In this document: positions 43,845 through 52,700 of the stretch, one piece after another
Position numbering within the stretch: the stretch's first letter is position 1
Layout: every line of letters begins with the position of its first letter
From: Prevotella sp.
GTDB lineage: Bacteria; Bacteroidota; Bacteroidia; Bacteroidales; Bacteroidaceae
Assembly (NCBI GenBank): GCA_017471465.1
Contig: JAFUTI010000023.1
Coordinates: forward strand, 1-64,000
Direction of reading: 5' to 3'
Length of the DNA: 64,000 nucleotides
The notes under the pieces: generated by a model
What the model was told of the DNA's origin: nothing
The model's database searches: none
Seen by the model: the letters and a program-made list of their open reading frames with translations, nothing else
Made by a program: the position numbers and the translations under genes

Positions 43845-43886
43845 AATAAATGGCGCTTTTTTACGTTATATTACCTGAAAGGCGCT

Positions 43887-43895
43887 ACAAAGGTA
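43887..43895 (-). promoter_or_regulatory. -7 element of tonB
   Basis: TACCTTTGT on the minus strand, about 40 nt before the ATG at 43844; no clear -33. Confidence 0.5.
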
Positions 43896-43901
43896 CGAAA
43901 A

Positions 43902-43929
43902 AGTTAAGAGTTAAGAGATAAGAGTTAAG
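43902..43929. repeat. Heptamer array upstream of porQ
   Basis: AGTTAAG, AGTTAAG, AGATAAG, AGTTAAG, 10 bp before the porQ -7 element and between the divergent tonB and porQ promoters. It shares its unit with the thyA-folA array. Confidence 0.75.
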
Positions 43930-43939
43930 AGTTTTTTTG

Positions 43940-43947
43940 TATCTTTG
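43940..43947 (+). promoter_or_regulatory. -7 element of porQ
   Basis: TATCTTTG, about 23 nt before the ATG at 43971. The heptamer array occupies the place where a -33 element would be. Confidence 0.55.
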
Positions 43948-43970
43948 CGCCCGAATTGAGAATAATTAGG

Positions 43971-44915
43971 ATGAAAAGAGCCGTTCTTGCCACCGTTTTG
44001 CTGCTTTCTGCGCTTCTCGTCGAGGCGCAGGAGAGCCAGACCGTCTACAATTTCCTGCGGCTGCCCGTCAGTGCCCACGTGGCAGCCTTGGGCGGCGACA
44101 ACATCACGCTGACGGAAGACGATGCCACCCTGATATTCCACAACCCGGCACTTATCAACAATGTGACCGACCGCACCGTCAACCTGAACATCATGACCTA
44201 CATGGAGGGGACGACGACGGGCAGCGCCTCGTTCGTACGCGCTGCCGGCGAACGTGGCACGTGGGGCATCACCGGCCAGTACATGGGCTACGGCACGATG
44301 AAGGAGACGACGGTGGCTGGAGAGCAGACGGGCGAGTTCTCGGCCCGGGACATAGCCGTGGGCGGCACCTTTGCCTACAGCCTGTCGGAACGGTTCTCGG
44401 GCGGCATCACGGCCAAGTTCGTGGCCAGCTACATCGGCCAGTACCACTCGCTGGGTGCGGCCATTGACTTGGGCCTGAACTACTACAACAGCGAGAGCGA
44501 GCTGTCGGTCTCTGCCGTCGCTCGCAACCTCGGCGGCCAGCTGTCGGCCTACGAGGACGACTTCGAGCGCCTGCCGCTCGACCTGCAGGTGGGGTTCACG
44601 AAGCGTCTGTTGCGGTCGCCCCTGCGCCTGTCGGCCTCGCTCGTCAAGCTCAACGACTGGCAGTACGGTCTGGGCAAGCATCTGGTCATCGGCGCCGACC
44701 TCATCCTCTCGCCGCAACTCTACGTCGCCGCAGGCTACAACGCCCTGCGTGCCGCCGAGATGAAGATCGAAGAGAGCGACGGTGCCAGTGCCCACGGCGC
44801 CGGCCTCAGCATCGGCGGCGGTCTGAACCTGCAGCGTCTGAAGCTGCATGTGGCCTACGCCAAGTACCACGTCAGCACCGCGTCATTACTCTTTAACATC
44901 AGTTACGCACTATGA
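43971..44915 (+). CDS. porQ: Type IX secretion system protein PorQ
   Basis: A 314-residue outer-membrane beta-barrel. Start at 43971 ([20 protein letters not shown], a signal peptide) after AGG. Family features: [20 protein letters not shown] near the start, [14 protein letters not shown], and a barrel ending in FNISYAL. PorQ, with PorP/PorV/PorZ, takes part in attaching type IX cargo to the cell surface. The downstream partner cmk overlaps it by 4 nt; the porQ-cmk pairing is known from P. gingivalis (from memory). Confidence 0.87.
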   Translation: MKRAVLATVLLLSALLVEAQESQTVYNFLRLPVSAHVAALGGDNITLTEDDATLIFHNPALINNVTDRTVNLNIMTYMEGTTTGSASFVRAAGERGTWGITGQYMGYGTMKETTVAGEQTGEFSARDIAVGGTFAYSLSERFSGGITAKFVASYIGQYHSLGAAIDLGLNYYNSESELSVSAVARNLGGQLSAYEDDFERLPLDLQVGFTKRLLRSPLRLSASLVKLNDWQYGLGKHLVIGADLILSPQLYVAAGYNALRAAEMKIEESDGASAHGAGLSIGGGLNLQRLKLHVAYAKYHVSTASLLFNISYAL

Positions 44916-45601
44916 AACAGATTACAATAGCTATCGACGGCCACTCTTCGTGCGGAAAGAGCACGATGGCCAAAGCCCTGGCCCGGCGTGTGGGCTATGT
45001 CTATGTCGACACCGGTGCGATGTACCGCTCTGTCACCCTCTATGCCCTTCGTCACCACCTCTTTGCCGACGACGGCAGCATCCGCACCGAGGAGCTGGAG
45101 GCGGCGCTGCCCGCCATCGTCATCGACCAGCGACTGGTTGACGGCAAGACCACCACGTTCCTCAACGGCGAGAACGTCGAGCGCGAGATACGCACGCTCG
45201 AAGTCAGCAACCACGTCAGTCCCATTGCTGCCCTACCCTTCGTCCGCACGGCGCTCGTGGCCCAGCAGCAGCGTATGGGCCAGAACGGCGGTATCGTCAT
45301 GGACGGTCGTGACATCGGCACCGTCGTCTTCCCCCATGCCGAACTGAAGATCTTTGTGACGGCCTCGGCCGAGGTGCGCGCCCAGCGCCGCTACGACGAG
45401 CTGAAGGAGAAGGGGATGCCTGCCGACTATCAGGACATCCTGAAGAACGTCCAGGAGCGCGACTATATCGACTCCCACCGCGAGGTGTCGCCCCTGCGTC
45501 AGGCCGACGACGCCCTGCTGCTCGACAACAGCCAGATGACCATCGCCCAGCAGGACGAGTGGCTCATGCGGCGGTTCAACGAGGCCACGCAGTCGCTCTG
45601 A
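44912..45601 (+). CDS. cmk: Cytidylate kinase
   Basis: A 229-residue CMP/dCMP kinase. It shows the P-loop [35 protein letters not shown], and the CMP-binding [21 protein letters not shown] (in parts: [15 protein letters not shown]). Start overlaps the porQ stop. A terminator follows about 40 nt later. Confidence 0.95.
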   Translation: MKQITIAIDGHSSCGKSTMAKALARRVGYVYVDTGAMYRSVTLYALRHHLFADDGSIRTEELEAALPAIVIDQRLVDGKTTTFLNGENVEREIRTLEVSNHVSPIAALPFVRTALVAQQQRMGQNGGIVMDGRDIGTVVFPHAELKIFVTASAEVRAQRRYDELKEKGMPADYQDILKNVQERDYIDSHREVSPLRQADDALLLDNSQMTIAQQDEWLMRRFNEATQSL

Positions 45602-45642
45602 TTGTCAGACGGTCTTTCCCCTGCCTTTTGTATACCTAATAA

Positions 45643-45680
45643 TGGCAGCCTATCTTCACAGACAGGCTGCCACTTTTTTA
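45643..45680 (+). terminator. Terminator of porQ-cmk
   Basis: TGGCAGCCT (45643-45651) pairs with AGGCTGCCA (45664-45672), followed by CTTTTTT. Strong rho-independent form. Confidence 0.88.
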
Positions 45681-45749
45681 CCTTTTAAAATTTATTTTGA
45701 TGAGGTAAGAAAATATACCATCATTTAGCTATATGTCAACACATAACCC

Positions 45750-46079
45750 ACACCTCTTACACCTGACACTTAACAGCCTGTTATTCAACGGCATAGCAAC
45801 CCGAATAGGTCGCACCTATGGTCGCACCTGAGGTCACACCTGCCGTGAAACAGTTTTGAAGAATCCCGGCCGCTCAGAAAAATCTCACGGCCGCTCAGAA
45901 AAATTCCCCGCCGCGAAATTTTTCTGAGAAGCCGTGAGAATCTGATGAGACACCCACCCGCACCAACTCATATTTTTCCCTTCCGGCAGGTGCGACCTCA
46001 GGTGCGACCATAGGTGCGACCAAGCCCGAGAAAAACACTACTGATACTCAGCGAGTTAAGAGCCAGGTGTAAGAGGTGT
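45750..46079. repeat. Nested 330-bp imperfect palindrome between cmk and ispH
   Basis: This holds most of the 454-bp gap after cmk. Three pairs of arms are nested: outer 45750-45774 with 46055-46079 (2 mismatches in 25); middle 45808-45845 with 45984-46021 (1 mismatch in 38); inner 45880-45905 with 45917-45942 (4 mismatches in 26, 11-nt loop). The spacers between outer and middle arms are both 33 bp but share little sequence. Each middle arm is three 12-bp units (GGTCGCACCTAT, GGTCGCACCTGA, GGTCACACCTGC). A 17-bp direct repeat CGGCCGCTCAGAAAAAT (45867, 45888; period 21) covers part of the inner arm. No open frame, transposase or target duplication is seen. Confidence 0.9.
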
Positions 46080-46946
46080 CACCAACTTCCTGGGCGACAG
46101 TTTTTCGATGGCGTCGCGGCACTGCTCCATCAGCCACTTGGGGGTTGAGGTGGCGCCACAGATGCCGATGGTCTCCACGCCGTCAAGCCAGGACGGGTCA
46201 ATCTCTTCAGGACCCTCTATCAGGTGCGTGTTACGATTGATACGCAGACACTCATTGTAAAGCACCTTTCCGTTAGAGCTCTTGCGACCACAGACAAAGA
46301 GGATGAGGTCGTGGCGCGAGGCAAACTGCGAGATGTTAGGCATGCGGTTGGCTACGGAGCGGCAGATGGTGTCGAAGCTCTTAAAGGTGGCTGTGGGCGC
46401 TATGTGCTGCTGGATGTACTCGATGATGCGGTGAAACTCGTCGAGCGACTTCGTGGTCTGCGAGTAGAGATAGATGTCGCGGGTGAAGTCGAGACGGCTG
46501 ACCTCGTCGAAGCTCTCAATGACGATGGCTTCTCCTTGTGTCTGCCCGACCAGGCCCAGCACCTCGGCATGACCTTTCTTTCCAAAGATGACGATTTGCG
46601 AAGCCCCACTGTCGAACTGGCTCTTGATGCGCTTCTGCAGCTGCAGCACCACCGGACAGGTAGCATCGATAATCTCGATATTGTTCTGACGCGCCAGTTC
46701 GTAGGTGGCCGGCGGTTCGCCATGAGCACGGAGCAGCACCTTGACATCATGCAAACGTGCCATCTCGTCGTGGTCTATGGTGACGAGCCCCATCTTGCGC
46801 AGCCGTTCGCACTCCATACCGTTGTGCACAATGTCGCCGAGGCAATAAAGGGTATTGCCCTTTGCCAGCTCCTCCTCAGCCTTCTTTATGGCTGTGGTCA
46901 CTCCGAAGCAGAAGCCGCTGCCGTTGTCAATCTCAATATGTAGCAT
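46056..46946 (-). CDS. ispH: 4-hydroxy-3-methylbut-2-enyl diphosphate reductase
   Basis: A 296-residue IspH (LytB). Its three Fe-S cysteines are seen in GSGFCFGVTTAI (C13), IDATCPVVLQL and GICGATSTPKW. It does the last step of the MEP isoprenoid pathway. The final residues (about TPLTPGS and the stop) are coded by the right outer arm of the nested palindrome, so the C-terminus has probably been rewritten by it. It converges with cmk. Confidence 0.94.
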   Translation of the reverse strand: MLHIEIDNGSGFCFGVTTAIKKAEEELAKGNTLYCLGDIVHNGMECERLRKMGLVTIDHDEMARLHDVKVLLRAHGEPPATYELARQNNIEIIDATCPVVLQLQKRIKSQFDSGASQIVIFGKKGHAEVLGLVGQTQGEAIVIESFDEVSRLDFTRDIYLYSQTTKSLDEFHRIIEYIQQHIAPTATFKSFDTICRSVANRMPNISQFASRHDLILFVCGRKSSNGKVLYNECLRINRNTHLIEGPEEIDPSWLDGVETIGICGATSTPKWLMEQCRDAIEKLSPRKLVTPLTPGS

Positions 46947-46979
46947 AGAAACAAATGATTGTGGAAAAACTGTCTAATA

Positions 46980-47594
46980 CTAATACAATTGCTGCAGATA
47001 CGACAACATCACATCTGGCGATAATCGCCGTTCCTTGCTTTCCTTACTATACTGCCGTCTTAACTCACTATCAACCGACAACAGCTGCTTCATTGACCTT
47101 GGTGTCAACAGTATAAGTGTTTCCGATGACATTTCCCAAAGAAATGGCCTTGCATCGCTAATGCCTTGATAAGCAACAAATCCCACACCTGTCAACGCTC
47201 CTAACGTCAACCCTGCAATTGAGCCACTTAAAGAGAGACCTCCTATTCGACTATTTGGCATCACGAAAAACGTGTTGTATCCTACTCTTACAGCTTTTGC
47301 ATATACACCAACGGAAGCATTAGAAACCTTGTTACAATTGATATACAAAGTATCGCGATAGGAAACATAAAGAGCATTGTTCCTCAACTCTCTCTCAACT
47401 TTTTTCTCAGCAGCCTGAAACGTTAACCCAAAATAGGATGACTCCGGATATTTATCCTCAACAGAAACCTCATCTGCTACATGCCAATTCTTTCCCACTA
47501 ATTCCCGATCACTGTAGCAGAACTTAACCTGCTCCTGTGCATACGCTACAGTAAGCGAAAAGAGGAAAATAGCAGAAGTAAGAGTTCTGATCAT
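46980..47594 (-). CDS. Secreted protein of unknown function, AT-rich
   Basis: A 204-residue protein. Start at 47594 (MIRTLTSAIFLFSLTVAYAQ), a signal peptide; the longer frame reads into meaB. A glycine-rich hydrophobic stretch (GGLSLSGSIAGLTLGALTGVG, about residues 120-141, in parts) resembles a glycine zipper. The rest is polar and ends in MLSYLQQLY. Its codons are clearly richer in A and T than those of its neighbours, which suggests recent arrival. No family recognised. 10 nt follow meaB; 33 nt precede ispH. Confidence 0.7.
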   Translation of the reverse strand: MIRTLTSAIFLFSLTVAYAQEQVKFCYSDRELVGKNWHVADEVSVEDKYPESSYFGLTFQAAEKKVERELRNNALYVSYRDTLYINCNKVSNASVGVYAKAVRVGYNTFFVMPNSRIGGLSLSGSIAGLTLGALTGVGFVAYQGISDARPFLWEMSSETLILLTPRSMKQLLSVDSELRRQYSKESKERRLSPDVMLSYLQQLY

Positions 47595-47604
47595 TGTTAT
47601 TTTA

Positions 47605-48699
47605 TTATAATTGACTATAATAAAGATCAAGCAGGTCCTGAGCCGCCACGAAGCTGGTCTTTTGGCCTTGGAGCACCGATTGCTCGGCAAGCAGAATCTG
47701 CTGCTGGATTAGCGGATTGTTATAGAAGTTCAGGCGCAGGTGCTCGTTGATCGACTCATACATCCAGTACTTGGCCTGTTCGTTGCGGCGGTGGTCGAAA
47801 TAGCCGTTATGACGGACGAAGTCGATATACTCGTAGATCATATCCCAGATTTCCTTGACACCCGTACCGTAGAAGCCGCTGTAGCAGAGCACCTTCGGCA
47901 GCCAACCGCTCTCGGGCATGGGGAAGAAGTGGAGGGCGTTGCGGAAGTTGGTAGCCGCCATCTGGCAGCGGTCCACATTGTCGCCGTCGCACTTGTTGAT
48001 GACGATGCCGTCGGAGATTTCCATGATGCCGCGCTTGATGCCCTGCAGCTCGTCGCCAGTACCGGCCACCTGGATGAGCAGGAAGAAGTCGACCATCGAG
48101 TGGCAGGCCGTCTCGCTCTGGCCGACGCCCACGGTCTCAACGAAAATCTTGTCGAAGCCGGCAGCCTCACAGAGGATGATGGTCTCACGCGTCTTACGGG
48201 CCACACCACCAAGAGAACCGGCCGACGGACTAGGACGGATGAACGACGCGGGGTGCTGCGCCAGCTTCTCCATACGCGTCTTGTCGCCGAGGATACTACC
48301 CTTGCTGCGCTCGCTGGAAGGGTCGATGGCCAGGACCGCCAGTTTGCCGCCATACTCACGCAGCACGTGGATGCCGAACTCATCGATACTGGTAGACTTG
48401 CCGGCACCCGGGACACCGCTGATACCCACACGGACGGAGTTGCCGCTGTAGGGCAGACAACGGTTGATGACCTCCTGCGCCTTCTGCTGGTGAGCGGGGT
48501 TGACACTCTCGATGAGGGTGACGGCCTGCGAGAGGATGGTGACATCGCCGCGCAGGATGCCCTCCACCATCTCGTCGACGGAGAGTTCGTGGCGGCGGAA
48601 ACGTCCACGTTTCAGGTAGGGATTGATGATATGCTGTTCGCTGACGCCGCTGTTGACTTGTAGTCCGGCGTACTCTGCGCTATTCTCGGGATGTTCCAT
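47605..48699 (-). CDS. meaB: Methylmalonyl-CoA mutase-associated GTPase MeaB
   Basis: A 364-residue G3E-family GTPase (MeaB/ArgK). P-loop GISGVPGAGKST at residues 93-103. Other motifs: DPSSERSKGSILGDKTRM, FVETVGVGQSE and NKCDGDN (guanine specificity). It guards cobalamin loading of methylmalonyl-CoA mutase, which fits propionate or succinate metabolism. The mutase genes are not in the window. Two nucleotides separate it from the DUF1573 gene. Confidence 0.93.
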   Translation of the reverse strand: MEHPENSAEYAGLQVNSGVSEQHIINPYLKRGRFRRHELSVDEMVEGILRGDVTILSQAVTLIESVNPAHQQKAQEVINRCLPYSGNSVRVGISGVPGAGKSTSIDEFGIHVLREYGGKLAVLAIDPSSERSKGSILGDKTRMEKLAQHPASFIRPSPSAGSLGGVARKTRETIILCEAAGFDKIFVETVGVGQSETACHSMVDFFLLIQVAGTGDELQGIKRGIMEISDGIVINKCDGDNVDRCQMAATNFRNALHFFPMPESGWLPKVLCYSGFYGTGVKEIWDMIYEYIDFVRHNGYFDHRRNEQAKYWMYESINEHLRLNFYNNPLIQQQILLAEQSVLQGQKTSFVAAQDLLDLYYSQL

Positions 48700-48701
48700 A
48701 A

Positions 48702-49751
48702 TTATTCTGTTTTGATGGTGACAACGACCTTCGACTGCCGTGGGGCATTGGTAATCATGAGCACACGGGGCGTGCTGCGCACCTTCTTCAGTTCGGCAGC
48801 CACAGCCGTGATCTTCAGACGGGCCGTCTCGCCCGGCATGAGGCGGCTCTTGCTGAGCGTCACCTTCAGTCCGCGGGTAAACATCTGCAGCGACGAGATG
48901 TCGAGGCGCGACCGTCCGGTGTTGGTCAGCAGTATCTCGCCCGTCTTCTTGGACTTACCGCCGAAGCTGAGCGTCAGTGTCGTGTCCGACAGCTGCAACT
49001 GCGGGGCATCGGGCGTGGCCGCCACCGACGGCAGCAAGACGGCCGAGACACCAATCTCCGTCTGGCTCTTCACCTTCTCACCCAGCTGCTGGGCCAGGAA
49101 CACCGAGGTCTGTGTCAGACCGTAGTCGCGGATCTTGTCGGAGTGGAGCGTGAAGACCACCTTACCGCTGTGGCCCGGCGACAGGAACTCCGGGTAGGCT
49201 TTTGCCGTGAGGTAAGGCGGCAGATGGAGCACGTTGGGCTGCATACGGGTGTTGCCGTTGTTCATGACGTGCATCTCGAAGGTACGCTGTTCGCCTTTGT
49301 TCACGTTGTCAAACTCCAGGTTGTCGGCATCGGCCAGCAGTCCGCCGTAGTCATAGGGATAGGAGCCGCTGTAGTCCATCAGGTCGGCCAGCACCACACC
49401 TTTCATGGTGATGCAGACAGGCCTTCTTGATCCGTTAGAAGTGATAATGGCCTGCTTGTTGAAATGGCCCAGCTGGCGCGCATCGAACGTCATACGGATT
49501 GTAAAGTTGTCGCCCACACCAATCTCCTCCTTGGGGTATTCCACCTTGGTACAGTAGCAGTCGGCCTTCACACTCTTGATAAGAAGTTTACGGAAGCCCC
49601 TGTTGCGGCCTTCGAAGGTGGCTGTCACTGGCATTTCGTATCCCGTGCGCCCTACGTCGATGACGGCTGTTGTCAGCGCCAGGCGCTGGGCCTTAGCGGT
49701 GAAAGAGAGGAATGGTGAGAGCGTGAATAGTAATAGCAGTATCTTTTTCAT
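48702..49751 (-). CDS. DUF1573-type secreted protein
   Basis: A 349-residue protein with signal peptide (MKKILLLLFTLSPFLSFTAKA) and repeats of Ig-like DUF1573 type: VKADCYCTKVEYPKEEIGVGDNFTI, ARQLGHFNKQAIITSNG, then a second domain (about 125-235) and a third (about 240-349). Function of the family is not known. It overlaps the macroglobulin gene by 4 nt, so the two are probably coupled. Confidence 0.8.
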   Translation of the reverse strand: MKKILLLLFTLSPFLSFTAKAQRLALTTAVIDVGRTGYEMPVTATFEGRNRGFRKLLIKSVKADCYCTKVEYPKEEIGVGDNFTIRMTFDARQLGHFNKQAIITSNGSRRPVCITMKGVVLADLMDYSGSYPYDYGGLLADADNLEFDNVNKGEQRTFEMHVMNNGNTRMQPNVLHLPPYLTAKAYPEFLSPGHSGKVVFTLHSDKIRDYGLTQTSVFLAQQLGEKVKSQTEIGVSAVLLPSVAATPDAPQLQLSDTTLTLSFGGKSKKTGEILLTNTGRSRLDISSLQMFTRGLKVTLSKSRLMPGETARLKITAVAAELKKVRSTPRVLMITNAPRQSKVVVTIKTE

Positions 49752-52700
49752 TCTACGTTAAGTGTTTGAGAGTGAGTGGTGCCACGATATTCCGAGGCGT
49801 AGGCGCACTGAACGGTGCACGTGCCCGTCTCGTACTGTCCGGCACAGTCGATATAGTATTCCGTCTCGACGACATGCTTGCCCTTGGACAGGCGGTCGAA
49901 GAAGTAGTTGGTCACATTGTCGCGAGGCGTCACGTAGCAGCCTAAGCGCCAGTCGTAGCCACTGAGCTGGCGGACGGGTTCCATACAGGCGGCACGCTTG
50001 TCCTGAAGCTGTACGAAGTCGAGGTCGCGCTCACTCTGGATGGTCAGGCGGACGGTCACGCGGTCGCCTATTTTAAGAGGAGCGTGGAGAGAGGTGAGAG
50101 AAGAGAGAGCACCATCAGCCGTCAGCAGTTCACGCTTCACGCTGACGCCGCTGGCCTGATCGTTGATGTCGCTGGTGGGCTGCACAAACTGGGCGTAGAC
50201 GGCGCCCCACGACGTGCCCTCACTCTGCTTCTCAACGGAGAGGGTCTTCTCGCCCTGATACGGCTGCGCGGTCTTCACATAGCCTATGCCGGCAGTGGCC
50301 TTCGGTGTGTCGACAGCCTTGCCGTCGAGCTTCATGACCGTCGGAGCGGCAGCTATCAGCTTTTCACTCTTAACGCTTGACCCATCACTCAGGAAGGCAT
50401 AGACGGCATCGACGGAGTTCAGCGGCGTGTCCCAGGCCTGTGTGCGCTTCTCCTGCAACAGCCAGCGGCGCATCTCGTCGAGCGTCTGCCGGTCGTCGGG
50501 CGTCAGGCGCTGGATGGCCTCGATGGCAGCCACCTGTGTCGGTATGCGGTAGTCGCGCCACGAATAGGCGGCACGCGGCGTGTCGTAGTAGCGCCCCATC
50601 TCCTCCTTGTAGACGGTGTACTCCTTCAGACTCTTAATATAAAGGGGCGAGTCGAGGATGATGGCCGATAGGGCCTTCTGGTAGATGGTCTGGTTCTTCG
50701 TCTCCTTCTTCAGCAGATTAATAAGGTACGCGTTAGCCGCCTGAACATCGGCAGGTAGCTGGCGGCCGTCGAGCTTGCAGACGTAGAGCCACTGCAGGGC
50801 GGTGTAGCCGGGGAATGTCGGCTTATAGCCTTTCCGCTGCTGCTGCTTCAGCTCGTTCACCAAGTCGACCATTTCCTTGCTCAGAAATGTAAAGGCTTTA
50901 CTTAGCATCGGCAGCGTCTCCTGCCGATGGCCCGTCATCACGTTCTGCCGCACCATCATCTCCGCAACAGAGAGGGTCATATAGGTAGAGCCCGGCATCT
51001 CAGGCCACCAGCTCCACGAACCGTCGCTGCGTTGCAGCTTTCCTAGTTTGTCGATGGCCGACAGCAGGCGCTGCTGCATCAGGTTCTCGTCGAAGAAGTC
51101 GGCCAGCCGCTGGCGCTGCTCCGTCTCGCGGTCGGCATCAGCCACCCACGGCGTCTCGCTGAGGACGAGGTCCTTCAGCTCCTGGTTCTTCTCCAACTGA
51201 GTTTGCAGGGATGTCTCGACTCCCTGTATTCCCGACGTGCCGTCGCCTACCCGTTCTCTCTTCCACTGCTCGAACACCGTCTTGGCCTGCGGCACCTGGT
51301 CGACGATATGCTTGCCGATGGTGTTGGCATAGAGCGAGGCAGCCTGACAGATGGCGCAGTCGTCATGAGGATGACCGATGGCAGGCAGGGCCTGAATCAT
51401 CAGCCAAGCAGGGTTGTTCGTGTATTCGATGGTCATCTTGGCATCCTTCACCGCCTGAGGCACCAGCGTCGTCAGGTCAATCTCCTTCGTACCCGGCTCG
51501 TTCTGCGTGAACGGCAGGGTGACGGTGACGCGCTCACGGCTGGGCAGGACGGTCAGGTAGTGCTGTTCACCATCGCTGAACTCGCCCGTCGTAGCCATCA
51601 CTTTGGCTATGAGCAAGGATTCTTTGAAGTTTGAAGTCTGGAATTTGAAGTTTACGCTCGTCGTCTCGCCGGCCTTCACGCTGAACGGCTCTTTAAGCGT
51701 CAGCACGGTCTTTTCCGTCGCGGGATCGGTGAGTGTCAGGTATGCCGTACCGCTGAGGTCGTGCTCGCAGGTATTGATGATCCGCGCCGAGACGGTGGCC
51801 TCGTCGCCCTCGCGCAGGAAGCGCGGCACGTTGGGCTGCACCATCAGGTCTTTCTTGGCCACGGCCTCGCCTTCGAGCTGTCCGTAGCAAAGGTCGGCAG
51901 TATGCGCCAGACCCAGGAAGCGCCACGTCGTCAGACTCTCGGGCAGCGTGAACTTCATGGTGACAAGTCCTGTGGAGTCGGCCAGCAGCTGCGGATAGAA
52001 GAACGCTGTCTCCTGCAGATTCTCACGCAAAGGGATGTCGGGCTGACTGTCATCTTCAGCGCCAGACGAACGACCGCCGTCGGCAGAGGCCTGCTCCACG
52101 TCGAACGCACCAATGGCCGCCTCAGCCGTCGCCGTCTGCTTAGCATAGCCCACGAAAATCGGGGCTTCTTCGACACAGTCGAAGACGGCGGTGCTGCTGT
52201 TCTTTGCCACCGCGCCGGTACGCGCCATGCGGAGCAGACGGCCACCTGTCGCCCAGTAGTGAGGGAACAGCGCCTCGTCGAAGTGCGTCAGGCTAATCGC
52301 CTGGACATCCAGCAGCTTGAGTCGCTGCTGACCGGTCAGGCTCTCGCCGCCCCAGCTGCCATATTGCCAGAACGTCCGCGGCAGCTGGATATTCTGATAG
52401 GGTCTGAAGGTCCAACTGTGACGGGCTATCTGGTCGAGGCTCTTGTCATAGAGCGTCGCCATCAGCAGGGCGTCGGCAGGCGTGCCGTCGGGCTTCTTGA
52501 CGGTCAGCGACCACTCCTCCTGCTGGCCGGGGGTCAGCCGGTCGCGGAAGGTCTGCCACGACAGTTTCAACTGCTTGTCGGGCAGTGGACGGCTGATAGT
52601 AAAGGCATGGGTATAGGTCTTGCCCTGCTTCACCCAGGCGAAGGTCAGCAGCAGACCGTTGCCGTAGTCCTCCTTGTAGGTGAACTTGCGGTTGACCAGT

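Noticed and set aside
45602..46055. CRISPR array between cmk and ispH
   Set aside because: The repeats there are mirrored arms and 12-bp units, not equal direct repeats with unique spacers, and no cas genes are near.
45750..46079. Insertion sequence remnant with terminal inverted repeats
   Set aside because: No transposase fragment and no flanking target duplication; a non-autonomous element remains possible and is reported as a palindrome only.
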